Counted from the first letter of the stretch, positions 54,367 to 63,839 are shown. The stretch: 64,000 bases of DNA from Denitrificimonas halotolerans (GCF_034259425.1 NZ_JAXIVU010000001.1:1-64000); one strand, 5' to 3'. Translations and numbers: made by a program. The notes: generated from the letters alone by a model not told the origin.

Positions 54367-55350
54367 TTATCCAGCTACTGGTCGGAACTGTGGCAATGTT
54401 TGTCGATCATCAAAGCGGTTAAACTCAACCTGCAACTTCTGACCAATTTTCAAATCTTTCGGATCAACACCCACAAGCCCTGCAATCATCCGCACACCTT
54501 CTTCCAACTCAACCAAACCAATGGGGTTTGGATAATCAAAAGGCGGCACCTCTGGATAATGCATCACAACAAAGGAGTACAGCTCAGCCTTACCACTCGC
54601 CTGCACTGAATCCCACTCAAAACTGTGGCACTTAATGCACACCGGAGCTGGTGGGTGGCGTAATGTCTGGCAATCAGTACAACGCTGCACCAACAACTTA
54701 CCCTCTTCACACCCCTCCCAGAAGAAACGTGTATCATCACTCACACCTGGCAGTGGACGCTTCATAACAGGCTTTTCTGCTTGAGCTTTATCTGCTTTAG
54801 CTTCTGGCTTCGCAACATGCGCAGGCTTAAATTTGAAAACGCGGAAAAGTAACTCACCCACTTTCTCATCATTACCGTCCTCACCTTTGGAGTAAAACGG
54901 CATGATCAAAGTGACAAAGAAACCTGTTCCCAAGCCTGTCGTCTTCTCATCACTGATCGAATCAACACGACTGGTGTAATAGAGGTTTTCACCTGCTGTT
55001 ACATAACGATCAAAGGTTAACTCTGTATTCACAGCAACCACTGCTGGATAACCGTAACTCTCGATGATCTTTAAGACTTCAAATGAGTTTTCATCTGTTG
55101 AGCCAGGCGCATAATTTTCATTATCTAGCCCACCCATACACCATACTTGCAGCATGGCTGGTGGCGCTACGACATCCTTATAACCAGCTTCACGAGCAAA
55201 TTCCGCATCGGTATACAACGGATTCTCAACACCCATCATTTCACACCAATGACGAATCATCGGAGCATTGACATCATCCCATGCATATACACGACCGTAT
55301 TCACGACCCACAAAGGCTTCTATTTGTTCTACTAATTTTTGATCGGCCAA
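54367..55350 (-). CDS. MaoC-DUF35 fusion, ChsH2-like
   Basis: A 327-residue two-domain protein. The N-terminal half (residues about 1-155) is a MaoC dehydratase-N-like hot-dog domain (NAPMIRHWCEMMGVENPLY). The C-terminal half is DUF35, with a zinc ribbon CTDCQTLRHPPAPVCIKC and an OB fold. This domain order is that of ChsH2, which pairs with ChsH1 as hydratase and binds Ltp2 through DUF35. The linker is rich in Ala/Lys (about 160-175). The start is TTG with AGGAGG seven bases upstream. Confidence 0.85.
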   Translation of the reverse strand: MADQKLVEQIEAFVGREYGRVYAWDDVNAPMIRHWCEMMGVENPLYTDAEFAREAGYKDVVAPPAMLQVWCMGGLDNENYAPGSTDENSFEVLKIIESYGYPAVVAVNTELTFDRYVTAGENLYYTSRVDSISDEKTTGLGTGFFVTLIMPFYSKGEDGNDEKVGELLFRVFKFKPAHVAKPEAKADKAQAEKPVMKRPLPGVSDDTRFFWEGCEEGKLLVQRCTDCQTLRHPPAPVCIKCHSFEWDSVQASGKAELYSFVVMHYPEVPPFDYPNPIGLVELEEGVRMIAGLVGVDPKDLKIGQKLQVEFNRFDDRQTLPQFRPVAG

Positions 55351-55412
55351 TTTCGCCTCCTGATTATGTCCAGAGACAGTTGTGTGCTATTTAAAAGCGC
55401 AAACTGTCCGGT

Positions 55413-56201
55413 TTATCCAACCTGTTTTGCTGTGGAAGAACTCAAGAACGCTGGCTTTTCGCCACCGCCATGGAGCAACAAATTAGTACCACTCCAGTAA
55501 CTTGCTAAAGGCGATGCTGCAAACAAACAAGCACCAGCAATGTCTGCTGGCTCACCCATACGGCCCGCTGGAATCGTTTCGCCTACTGCTTTAATACCTA
55601 CTTCATCACCATAATGCAGGTGTGATTGTTCTGTGCGAATCAGCCCTGGACTCACCGAAACCACACGCACCTTGGGTGCCCACTCAACAGCTAATGAGCT
55701 AACCAGTGATAAAACACCAGCTTTAGCTGCACCATAAGCAGCGGTTCCTGGTGAAGGCCTCGATGCACTGACGCTACCTATAAATACAATGGCGCCACCC
55801 TCATCTTGATTTTGCATGATGCGATTAGCGAACTGCGCCACATTAATAGGCACCAGTAAATTCAAACGAATAATGCTTTCACTAAAGCGTGGCGACGCAG
55901 TGGCTGCCTCAGCAGCAGGACTACCGCCCGCGTTATTTACCACGACATCAAGACGCCCATAACGCTCACTGATATGGTCAAACAGAGCCGATAACGCATC
56001 GACATCTCTTAGATCTAAAGGGTAAAAGTCTGCTGTGCGCCCTTCTACCGCAGGCAGCACCTCAGGCGCTTGTCGACCGCACACAACGACCTCAGCACCA
56101 GCCTGTAAAAAACCTTCAGCAATACCTGCCCCAATCCCCTTTGTGCCACCTGTAACGAGCACAACTTTTCCCGTGTAATCTAGACTGTTGTTAACCTGCA
56201 T
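55413..56201 (-). CDS. Short-chain dehydrogenase/reductase (SDR 4)
   Basis: A 262-residue SDR with VTGGTKGIGAGIA, NNAGGSP, Ser in FIGSVSA, Tyr/Lys in YGAAKAG. It is the first gene of the operon leading into the igr-like set, with GAGGAAT before the ATG. The igr-type reactions do not themselves need a dehydrogenase, so this enzyme probably acts on a ring hydroxyl or a side-chain alcohol. A perfect dyad lies 58 bp upstream. Confidence 0.8.
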   Translation of the reverse strand: MQVNNSLDYTGKVVLVTGGTKGIGAGIAEGFLQAGAEVVVCGRQAPEVLPAVEGRTADFYPLDLRDVDALSALFDHISERYGRLDVVVNNAGGSPAAEAATASPRFSESIIRLNLLVPINVAQFANRIMQNQDEGGAIVFIGSVSASRPSPGTAAYGAAKAGVLSLVSSLAVEWAPKVRVVSVSPGLIRTEQSHLHYGDEVGIKAVGETIPAGRMGEPADIAGACLFAASPLASYWSGTNLLLHGGGEKPAFLSSSTAKQVG

Positions 56202-56258
56202 CAGGGATTCCTCATAACATCGGTATGAATCGACTTTATTGTCTTACCTATAAAGGTT

Positions 56259-56278
56259 CATCGTCTAAATAGACGATG
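56259..56278. promoter_or_regulatory. Perfect dyad between divergent SDR 4 and enoyl-CoA hydratase genes
   Basis: CATCGTCTA-AA-TAGACGATG is a 9-bp perfect inverted repeat. It lies between two divergent catabolic genes (58 bp and 68 bp from their starts). Related sequences occur upstream of other units in the cluster. Confidence 0.6.
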
Positions 56279-56345
56279 AGGCCAAAGGGGTACAAAACCA
56301 GAATGCAGTCAGCATTATTCGCTTACTCTAAGAAAGGGTTACCGC

Positions 56346-57131
56346 ATGACCGATCACAATGAAAGCCCTGTATTACTTGACTATCCAGAGCTTGGTGTAG
56401 CTCGCGTGACACTCAACCGACCACGAGTGAACAACGCACTCAGCCTTGAATTACAAGCCTTACTTTCTAAATACTTTTTACAGTTGAGCAGTGACCCTGA
56501 AATTCACTGCATCCTACTCACAGGTGGTGATAAAAACTTTGCTGCAGGTGGCGATATTTCTAGCATGGCCAACACCGGCCCCATCGATATCTATCAGCGC
56601 CACACAGAGCGAGTCTGGGCACCGATTCAACATTGTCCTAAGCCTGTCATTGCTGCAATCTGCGGCTATGCTTACGGTGGCGGTTGCGAACTGGCAATGC
56701 ATGCAGATATCTTAATCGCAGGCGAAAGCGCAACATTCTCACAACCAGAAATTCGCATCGGCATCATGCCTGGCATCGGCGGCACACAACGCTTAGTTCG
56801 TGCTGTTGGCAAAGCTAAAGCGATGCAAATGGCGCTCACTGGCAAACCCATTAGCGCTCACGAAGCTTGGCTAGCAGGCCTTGTCAGCGAAGTAGTGGCG
56901 GACGATAAAGTGCAAGAACACGCCCTAAGCCAAGCCAAACTGATCGCCAAAATGCCCCCTTTAGCTGCCGAACAAATTAAAGAAGTTATTATTCAAGGAA
57001 TGGATGCATCACTCGAAGCAGGCTTAGCCCTCGAACGCAAAGCAAATGCACTACTCTTCGCTTCCAAGGACCAAAAAGAAGGCATGCAAGCCTTTATTGA
57101 AAAGAGAAGACCAACCTTTACTGGCAATTAA
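56346..57131 (+). CDS. Enoyl-CoA hydratase (crotonase family)
   Basis: A 261-residue crotonase. The oxyanion-hole segment FAAGGDISSM and both catalytic glutamates are visible, in YGGGCELAMHAD and SQPEIRIGIMPG. It should hydrate a trans-enoyl-CoA. It is the only plus-strand gene in the catabolic block (42.8-64 kb). Its divergent promoter shares the dyad with SDR 4. It may act on side-chain or C/D-ring acyl-CoA. Confidence 0.9.
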   Translation: MTDHNESPVLLDYPELGVARVTLNRPRVNNALSLELQALLSKYFLQLSSDPEIHCILLTGGDKNFAAGGDISSMANTGPIDIYQRHTERVWAPIQHCPKPVIAAICGYAYGGGCELAMHADILIAGESATFSQPEIRIGIMPGIGGTQRLVRAVGKAKAMQMALTGKPISAHEAWLAGLVSEVVADDKVQEHALSQAKLIAKMPPLAAEQIKEVIIQGMDASLEAGLALERKANALLFASKDQKEGMQAFIEKRRPTFTGN

Positions 57132-57145
57132 TGCTTGCCAGCCAC

Positions 57146-57178
57146 AAAAAAGCCCAGCTAAATGAACTGGGCTTTTTT
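57146..57178. terminator. Bidirectional terminator between the hydratase and fadD3-like genes
   Basis: A stem AAAAAAGCCCAG / CTGGGCTTTTTT with a 9-nt loop lies in the short gap between convergent genes. A and T tracts on each side allow termination in both directions. Confidence 0.9.
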
Positions 57179-57204
57179 GTGGAATCAATTTATATCAATG
57201 ACAC

Positions 57205-58779
57205 TTAAGCCACACTGCGACGCAACTCTAATTTATCCACTTTATTCGAAGCGTTTTTCGGCAAATCTGCGAAAAATACCACGCGACGTGGCACTTTATA
57301 GTTGGCCATTTGCGAGCGACTCCAATCAATCAGCTGCTGCTCTGTCAACTCAAAGCCTTGCCTCAACACCACACAAGCACAACCGACCTCCCCCATGCGC
57401 TCATCAGGTATACCAATCACTGCCACTTGCGCAATGGCTGGATGCTCAAATAAACCTGCCTCAATCTCAGCGGGGTAACAGTTAAACCCTCCAACAATAA
57501 ACATATCTTTTAATCGGTCAGTGATCGTGAGATTGCCCTCAACGTCCACATAACCTACATCGCCAGTACGTAACCAGCCATCAGCAGTGATGGTTTCGGC
57601 TGTCGCATCGGGATCATTAAAGTACCCCTGCATCACATGGAAGCCACGCAAACAAATCTCACCCGGCTCTCCGCTTGGCATCTCGTTGCCTTGCAGATCA
57701 GCAATGCGCAGCTCAGTCCCTGGAATAGGGCGACCACTGGTGCTCGCAATAGTTGCCGCTGGCGAATTTGGATTGCAAATCGTTGCCAACCCCCCACATT
57801 CAGTTAAACCATAAGCAGTCGTCACCACATCAAAGCCCAACTCGTTACGCAAGCGTTCAATCAATACAGGCGGAATAGCTGAGGCGCCCGTCACAGCGAC
57901 ACGCAAACTGCTCAAGTCAGCCTCAGCTAAGCGCGGATGCGCCAACATAGATAGATACAAGGTCGGTGGCCCCGGCAAAACGGTCACACGCTCCTCTTCC
58001 ACTCGACGGAAAATCACTTCCGCATCAAAAACCGCCTGCGGCAGAATGGTTGCACCAGCAATCATGCAAGTCAGCCAACCGGCCTTATAGCCAAAGCTAT
58101 GGAAAAAAGGATTGACAACCAAGTAACGATCACCAGCCTCAATTCCTAAAATACGCACAAACTCTCTAAAAGCCTGCAGAGTTTGACCGTGGCCACTCAT
58201 CACACCCTTTGGCTTACCCGTGGTGCCTGAAGTGAATAAAAGATCTGAAAGATCATCCGCTTTAATAGAAGCAGCACGCTCACGTGCTTGAACCAAGGAA
58301 ACCTGCGCCCCAGTAGCAATAAATTCAGCCAGTGACAATTGGCCATCGTCGGTTTTATCGCCAAGTACAATCACCTGCTCTAAACCGCTTGGACGACAAG
58401 CCTCTAACATCGCTGGGTAATCAACGTCTAAAAACTCACCCACGACAAAGGCGATACGAGAGCCGCTGCGCTCTAAAATATCAGCAGCCTCATTACCTTT
58501 CATGCGCGTATTAATAGGTACAACGAGGCCGCCAGCACAATGCACGGCTAATGCAACCAACACCCACTCAATAGAGTTTGGCGCCCATATACTGACTCTA
58601 TCACCGGTCTGGACCCCATTGGCCATAAGCCCACGAGCAATATCCAGTACACGGTCAGGCAACTCCGCATAACTGATTGAGACACCAGGCGCCTCAAGTG
58701 CAGTGTATTCTGCATATTGAGACGCGCCAGCAAACATTAACTCAGGAATGGTGCATGCAATTTTGCTATCGACATTCAT
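57205..58779 (-). CDS. FadD3-like acyl-CoA ligase
   Basis: A 524-residue AMP-forming ligase. The AMP motif LLFTSGTTGKPKG, the TTAYGLTECGG motif and a C-terminal Lys (NKVDKLELRR) are present. Several segments (FFHSFGYKAG, VLPGPPTLYLSML, LKDMFIVGGFNCYPAEIE) are close to FadD3, which ligates CoA to HIP, the two-ring remnant of steroid degradation. The substrate is inferred. It is downstream of the LuxR-type regulator gene. Confidence 0.8.
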   Translation of the reverse strand: MNVDSKIACTIPELMFAGASQYAEYTALEAPGVSISYAELPDRVLDIARGLMANGVQTGDRVSIWAPNSIEWVLVALAVHCAGGLVVPINTRMKGNEAADILERSGSRIAFVVGEFLDVDYPAMLEACRPSGLEQVIVLGDKTDDGQLSLAEFIATGAQVSLVQARERAASIKADDLSDLLFTSGTTGKPKGVMSGHGQTLQAFREFVRILGIEAGDRYLVVNPFFHSFGYKAGWLTCMIAGATILPQAVFDAEVIFRRVEEERVTVLPGPPTLYLSMLAHPRLAEADLSSLRVAVTGASAIPPVLIERLRNELGFDVVTTAYGLTECGGLATICNPNSPAATIASTSGRPIPGTELRIADLQGNEMPSGEPGEICLRGFHVMQGYFNDPDATAETITADGWLRTGDVGYVDVEGNLTITDRLKDMFIVGGFNCYPAEIEAGLFEHPAIAQVAVIGIPDERMGEVGCACVVLRQGFELTEQQLIDWSRSQMANYKVPRRVVFFADLPKNASNKVDKLELRRSVA

Positions 58780-58853
58780 CTAATTGATCCTACTCATTGG
58801 CACAACAGCCTTTACTATTATTGTTTGAGAGTAGCTAAGCCAACGCGCGCACT

Positions 58854-58871
58854 CATCGTCAAGGTAGACTA
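58854..58871. promoter_or_regulatory. Cluster dyad upstream of the fadD3-like gene
   Basis: CATCGTC-N4-TAGACTA lies 75 bp before the ligase start and has the same half-sites and spacing as the perfect dyad at 56259. Confidence 0.4.
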
Positions 58872-58889
58872 GAGCTAAAGATTTCTAGA

Positions 58890-60134
58890 TCATTCATCTC
58901 GCCTTAAAGGCAACAGCAATTCACCAGGAACCAAGGTCGCTGCACTACTCACTGACCTAGCAGTATTGCCACTTAAAGCAACTACACTATTGAGCATCAC
59001 GCGCACTAATTCGGCCTGACGGCGAACTCCTGTCTTCGAAAAAATAGCACGTAAATGCGCGCGTGCCGTATTACGCATAATTCCCAACTTTTCTGCTGCA
59101 TCCTCTAATGACAAGCCATTGGCCAACTCGAGAGCTAGCGCAGTTTCTGCTGGAGTGAAATCAAAGAGCTTCTTTGCCACTTCACTACTCACCGTTGACT
59201 TGTTCACTGCATCACGCACGTACAGCAATAACGTACTGCGATCACTATCATCCAACCAGCCAGTATCAGGAATAGCCTCAAACACAATACCGAGGTTGAC
59301 TTCACCTGAAGGGCGCGTAACAGATAACAATTCACCGCTAACAGACTCACCCCGTTCACGCGCCTCAAAAGCTTCTTTTATCCGCTTTTGTAGTTCTTTA
59401 TTATCACTGGGGTAACTGGCCTCAAGACGGTCACCGACCAATTTAAGACCATCTGCTGAATCCAATAAGCTTTGCGCATAATCATTCAGCTTTTGCACAA
59501 CCCCTTTATCGTTCAGCAAAATAGTGGCAACAGACAAACGATTGATTGCATCCGCATACAAGTTCCCCATCGACTCACTACGTCCCAACATACTGCGCAC
59601 GTGCAAAGCACGACGAATATGCGGCAACAGCATCTGACATAATGCACGATCTTTCTCAGAAAACGCCCCACCTGCGCGTGGACGGGTGATACGCAAGCGG
59701 AAGGTGCCCTCATGCTCAGTAGAGATATCAGCCCCCATCACATGAAATACATTTTGATGCTTACAGGACGACTGATAATAGTCTGTCTCAATCCACTCCT
59801 CATCAGACATGACATCACCCTGAGTAAAAACAGTATCAACTTGCTGCCCGGAAAAAGGTGTAAGACTTCGATAATAGCTCACATAGGCTAATTGACCGTG
59901 AACAGCAAGGTCACCCGACACCAACATCAAACCTATGTCATCCACCCCTGGAATACGCAAAATCAGTGTTACAAAGTTAGCATCAAACTGATCACGCAGT
60001 CGGTCTAAGGCTGCAGTCATAGCCACATCATCATGGCTGCCTTCATGCAATGCAAAAACCAACCGATCGTAATCGGTCAGTGAAATATCTTGATGACTCA
60101 ACACAGACTTTTCAATAGAGTGATTTGACTTCAC
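58890..60134 (-). CDS. LuxR family regulator, TeiR-like
   Basis: A 414-residue protein with a C-terminal LuxR-type helix-turn-helix (FDFTPAETALALELANGLSL then NTARAHLRAIFSKTG). The N-terminal two thirds have no receiver or AHL domain recognisable by eye. Length, HTH position and gene context resemble TeiR, the testosterone-responsive activator of Comamonas testosteroni. The start is GTG with AAGGAGG five bases upstream. It is the best candidate regulator for the cluster. Confidence 0.7.
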   Translation of the reverse strand: MKSNHSIEKSVLSHQDISLTDYDRLVFALHEGSHDDVAMTAALDRLRDQFDANFVTLILRIPGVDDIGLMLVSGDLAVHGQLAYVSYYRSLTPFSGQQVDTVFTQGDVMSDEEWIETDYYQSSCKHQNVFHVMGADISTEHEGTFRLRITRPRAGGAFSEKDRALCQMLLPHIRRALHVRSMLGRSESMGNLYADAINRLSVATILLNDKGVVQKLNDYAQSLLDSADGLKLVGDRLEASYPSDNKELQKRIKEAFEARERGESVSGELLSVTRPSGEVNLGIVFEAIPDTGWLDDSDRSTLLLYVRDAVNKSTVSSEVAKKLFDFTPAETALALELANGLSLEDAAEKLGIMRNTARAHLRAIFSKTGVRRQAELVRVMLNSVVALSGNTARSVSSAATLVPGELLLPLRRDE

Positions 60135-60151
60135 AGTGCCTCCTTATAGTG

Positions 60152-60171
60152 TGCCCTCATCCTTAAGGGCA
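60152..60171 (-). promoter_or_regulatory. Small dyad upstream of the LuxR-type regulator gene
   Basis: A 6-bp stem TGCCCT / AGGGCA with an 8-nt loop lies 18 bp upstream of the start codon. It may be an operator or leader hairpin; no T-run follows. Confidence 0.3.
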
Positions 60172-60249
60172 ACATCGAGTTATTCTTTCTCTATAATGAT
60201 TAAGAGTAACTGCTTCTCAGTTAGCTGTACACACACTGAGACGATAAGG

Positions 60250-62655
60250 TCACTTTTTACCTGCTGCGTCAATCGCTTGCGTTCTTTTTACTGCCTCTTC
60301 ATTGATAGCAACAAGCGGCTTAGAGCGATTAAACCAGCTCGCCAATGCAGGAAGAATAATAATGGCACCAAACACGTTCACCAAGAACATGAAGGCTAAT
60401 AAAATCCCCATATCAGCTTGGAACTTAAGTGGTGCAAAAGCCCAAGTACCCACACCAATTGACATGGTGATTGCCGTAAACAACGAAGCCGTACCACGCT
60501 GCAACATAGACTGATAGAACGCTTCACGTAAATTGCGACCTAAAGACAATTCATGCTGCAAGCGCTCATAGATATAGATCCCGTAGTCCACACCTACACC
60601 TACACCCAAGGCCAAAACCGGCAAAGTTGAAACCTTCAAACCAATACCCAGTGAAGCCATTAACGCATTACAGAAAGTTGCTACCACTGCCAAAGGCATG
60701 ATGATACATAGTACGGCGCGGAATGAGCGGAAGGTCAACCAGCAAAACAAAGCAACTGAAGCCAACAAAGCACTGTGCATCTGCACTTCGGCTTTTTTCA
60801 CTGCCTCATTAGATGCTGCCTGCACACCGACGTTACCACCAGCCAATCTAAACTCAACTTTTGGCTCATCAATACTCTCAATGATCTCTTCAACACGGCT
60901 GACTACTTTACTCACCAAATCACCCTGGTGATTGGCTAGATAGAGAACAACCTGCATGGTCTTACAACCTTCAACCACTAAACCATGTTCACTGGAATAC
61001 GCTTGTGAACCAGCTCGTAAACCACGGCTTGAACCTGGAATAGCAGCCCAACGTGGGTTACCTTCGTTATTACCGGCAATGGTGACTTTACCCATACCCG
61101 CCACACTGGCCACTGACTGCACCCCAAGAATGCTACGCGAATGGAAATCAAGCTTTTCAACCGCACGCATCACATTTGGATCCAAACAAGCATCACCATC
61201 AGGCGCAGCTGTCTCAACATACACAGTCAAAAGATCTAAACCAACCGAGTAACGATTTACAATATTTTCATTATCTAAGTTATAACGTGACTCTGCACGC
61301 AACTCAGGTGCACCTGTCCCCACATCACCTACAATTAAATCACGACTCTTCCAAGCCCCTCCAACTAACAGAACAAGGCTGACGGCAAAGACCACTAAAG
61401 CTATCTTAGGACGTGCAACGTTCGACAAGAACCACCAAACCCGATGACGCCCCCCTTCGTCTTTTTTCTCTGCAGCCTGCGCAGATCGCTCCAACTGCAA
61501 GTGAGAAATAATAATGGGCAACATCATTTTATTGGTGATAATCATCAATAAAACACCAAGACACGCAGTCACACCAAGCTCATGCACAATCGGAATATCG
61601 ATCAGCATAATGACCCCAAAGCCTAGCGCGTTCATTAACAAAGCTAACGCACCTGGGATGAAAATCTTACAAAATGCTGAGTGCGCTGCTTGCTCAGATG
61701 TTTTACCCGCTAGCACATCCTGTTTCCAAGCATTGGTCATTTGTACTGCGTGAGAAACACCAATAGAGAAGATTAAGAAAGGCACCAAAATAGACATTGG
61801 ATCAATACCCATGCCCATTAAACGCAGCAAACCTAACAGCCAAATTACCGGCAACATTGCCACAATCAAAGACACAATGGTTAACTTGACTGAGCGGGTG
61901 TACATCCACAAAAGAATAGTAGTGATGACAAAGGCGATTAAGAAAAACCACATCACATCAATTAGACCCGCAACCACGTCACCCGTCAGCTTAGAAAAGC
62001 CCACGATATCAATGGCAATGTTGTCATTTTCAAAGTTTTTCCGAATATCTTCCAAGTGCCGTGAAATATCAATATAAGACACTTGCTCACCTGTTTCAGG
62101 ATTCAACTCCTGCAAGTCAGCACTAACCATAGCGGCGCTTAAATCATTAGCAACCAACTGACCGATCTTTCCAGACCGCTCAGTGTTACGGCGTACCTGC
62201 TGTAAATCCTGCTCGGTACCGTTGTAGTGCGGTGGCACAACAACATCACCCTTATAGCCTTGCTCGGTAACTTCAATATAACGCGTGTTAGGTGTAAATA
62301 AAGAGCTCACACTGGCACGGCGCACCCCTGGAATAAAGAAAACCTCATCCGTGACTTGACGCAACGCATCAAGAAACTCTGGGTTATAAATATCCCCTTC
62401 ACCTTTCCAGCGCACACTCACAAGAATATTGTTAGCGCCAGAGAAAGTATCGCTGTAATGCAAAAAGTTCTGCATAAAAGGATGGTTGACTGGAATCTGC
62501 TTATTAAATCCCGGATCCAAACGGATCCCCGTAGCGCTGTAACCCAACACTAATGTAATCAACACAAACAACACTAATAATGACCGGCGCCAAGCAAGCA
62601 GCGTATCTGCAGACCACTTAACCATCCGCTCGACCTTTGACTGTTGGTTACCCAT
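60250..62655 (-). CDS. MMPL/RND family transporter
   Basis: An 801-residue polytopic protein with two repeats of an RND-type layout. Each repeat has one N-terminal helix, a large periplasmic loop and a group of about five or six helices (first about 210-405, second about 625-780). The signature VLALGVGVGVDYGIYIYERL carries the conserved Asp. Such proteins with a YCF48-like neighbour are often seen with hydrophobic-substrate catabolism (steroids, terpenoids). Direction of transport is unknown. AGGAGAAG precedes the ATG. Confidence 0.85.
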   Translation of the reverse strand: MGNQQSKVERMVKWSADTLLAWRRSLLVLFVLITLVLGYSATGIRLDPGFNKQIPVNHPFMQNFLHYSDTFSGANNILVSVRWKGEGDIYNPEFLDALRQVTDEVFFIPGVRRASVSSLFTPNTRYIEVTEQGYKGDVVVPPHYNGTEQDLQQVRRNTERSGKIGQLVANDLSAAMVSADLQELNPETGEQVSYIDISRHLEDIRKNFENDNIAIDIVGFSKLTGDVVAGLIDVMWFFLIAFVITTILLWMYTRSVKLTIVSLIVAMLPVIWLLGLLRLMGMGIDPMSILVPFLIFSIGVSHAVQMTNAWKQDVLAGKTSEQAAHSAFCKIFIPGALALLMNALGFGVIMLIDIPIVHELGVTACLGVLLMIITNKMMLPIIISHLQLERSAQAAEKKDEGGRHRVWWFLSNVARPKIALVVFAVSLVLLVGGAWKSRDLIVGDVGTGAPELRAESRYNLDNENIVNRYSVGLDLLTVYVETAAPDGDACLDPNVMRAVEKLDFHSRSILGVQSVASVAGMGKVTIAGNNEGNPRWAAIPGSSRGLRAGSQAYSSEHGLVVEGCKTMQVVLYLANHQGDLVSKVVSRVEEIIESIDEPKVEFRLAGGNVGVQAASNEAVKKAEVQMHSALLASVALFCWLTFRSFRAVLCIIMPLAVVATFCNALMASLGIGLKVSTLPVLALGVGVGVDYGIYIYERLQHELSLGRNLREAFYQSMLQRGTASLFTAITMSIGVGTWAFAPLKFQADMGILLAFMFLVNVFGAIIILPALASWFNRSKPLVAINEEAVKRTQAIDAAGKK

Positions 62656-62664
62656 GATCTTCTC

Positions 62665-63639
62665 CTATTCGTTCCACGCTGTTACGTGACTGTAAAAGCT
62701 CTTCATTACACCGCGCTGCCCAGCAGCAACAACATTGCCATTGGGTAAGATCACCGCAGAAGTTAACGTACCCAAGCCATTGATATGACTGGTATCAACC
62801 AATTGACCTTGATCATTCAAAGAAACCAACAGACCACCGGTCCCCACGATCACCATTTGCTTACCACTGTCAGAAACGGCATGGCCATAGAGTGGCAGCT
62901 CACTATCAATATCAATTTGCGTCCAAGTATCGCCATTGTTCGCACTATAGAACACGTGCCCACGCATACCGTAAGCCACCCAGCGCGAACCATTTAAATG
63001 AGCCACTCCAAATAAAGATCCTTGGTAAAAAGGCTCCAAACGCTCCCAAGATGCACCACCGTCAAAACTGCGCAGCACCAAGCCCATCTCACCGACCATA
63101 AGCCGCGTATCAGCTGAATCACCCGCCATCGCACTCAAGTGCTCACCAAAAATATCCAATTCTTGCGGGGTAAAACTCTTGCCAGCATCATCAGAAATGT
63201 AAAATTTACCAAAGCTGCCATAAGCAAAAACATGCTGCCCATCAGCACTCCAAGTGCCTAATAGCGGCTCACCACTCTCTGAATCAAGATTAATCAACTC
63301 CCAGCTCATACCGCCATCAGCGCTACGTAAAATAAGGCTGTCATGCCCCACTGCAAGCAAGACATCATCCGACAATGCAGTGATGTCTGTCAGAGTCACA
63401 GGAACCTCCTGATCATCATGAGTCAATTTCCAAGCTTGGCCGCTGTTTTCACTGACAACAATTGCGCCACGCTCACCCACAGCTACAAGTTTGTCACCCA
63501 CAGCAACAAGGTCGTTAAACTGAACTCTTCGGACATTAAAATTTTCGCTGTCTTCCTCATTGCCGTCTCGGGGAGAGAATGCAAATAAAACAAGTGCTGC
63601 GACCAGTATGCAAAATGAGTAGCTGATTAATCTGTACAT
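62665..63639 (-). CDS. YCF48/BNR-repeat exported protein
   Basis: A 324-residue protein with an N-terminal membrane anchor or signal (MYRLISYSFCILVAALVLF). It is followed by several beta-propeller repeats of the YCF48/BNR type (VAVGERGAIVVSENSGQAWK; LVLRSFDGGASWERL; VFYSANNGDTWTQI). GGGAG precedes the ATG at 63639. It lies 9 bp before the RND gene and is probably co-transcribed. A periplasmic partner of the transporter is likely by analogy with similar gene pairs. Confidence 0.8.
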   Translation of the reverse strand: MYRLISYSFCILVAALVLFAFSPRDGNEEDSENFNVRRVQFNDLVAVGDKLVAVGERGAIVVSENSGQAWKLTHDDQEVPVTLTDITALSDDVLLAVGHDSLILRSADGGMSWELINLDSESGEPLLGTWSADGQHVFAYGSFGKFYISDDAGKSFTPQELDIFGEHLSAMAGDSADTRLMVGEMGLVLRSFDGGASWERLEPFYQGSLFGVAHLNGSRWVAYGMRGHVFYSANNGDTWTQIDIDSELPLYGHAVSDSGKQMVIVGTGGLLVSLNDQGQLVDTSHINGLGTLTSAVILPNGNVVAAGQRGVMKSFYSHVTAWNE

Positions 63640-63751
63640 GGAACTCTCCCGCTTAGAGTTTTCGCGTTGGTTTTCAAGCCAAACCACGGACCTCAATTTA
63701 TTGTAATTTCTTAAGGGCTATCCTGATGTTCGTCCTGATCGAAAATCAACG

Positions 63752-63769
63752 CATCGTTCAAATGGGTTA
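63752..63769. promoter_or_regulatory. Weak cluster dyad upstream of the YCF48-like gene
   Basis: CATCGTT-N4-TGGGTTA keeps six of seven left half-site bases but has a poor right half. It lies 113 bp before the start. Confidence 0.2.
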
Positions 63770-63839
63770 TATAGAAATAAGAGTTACGCAATCAAAAAAT
63801 CAGGAGCAAAAGCCTACGACTAAAGAACTAAAATCAAGG

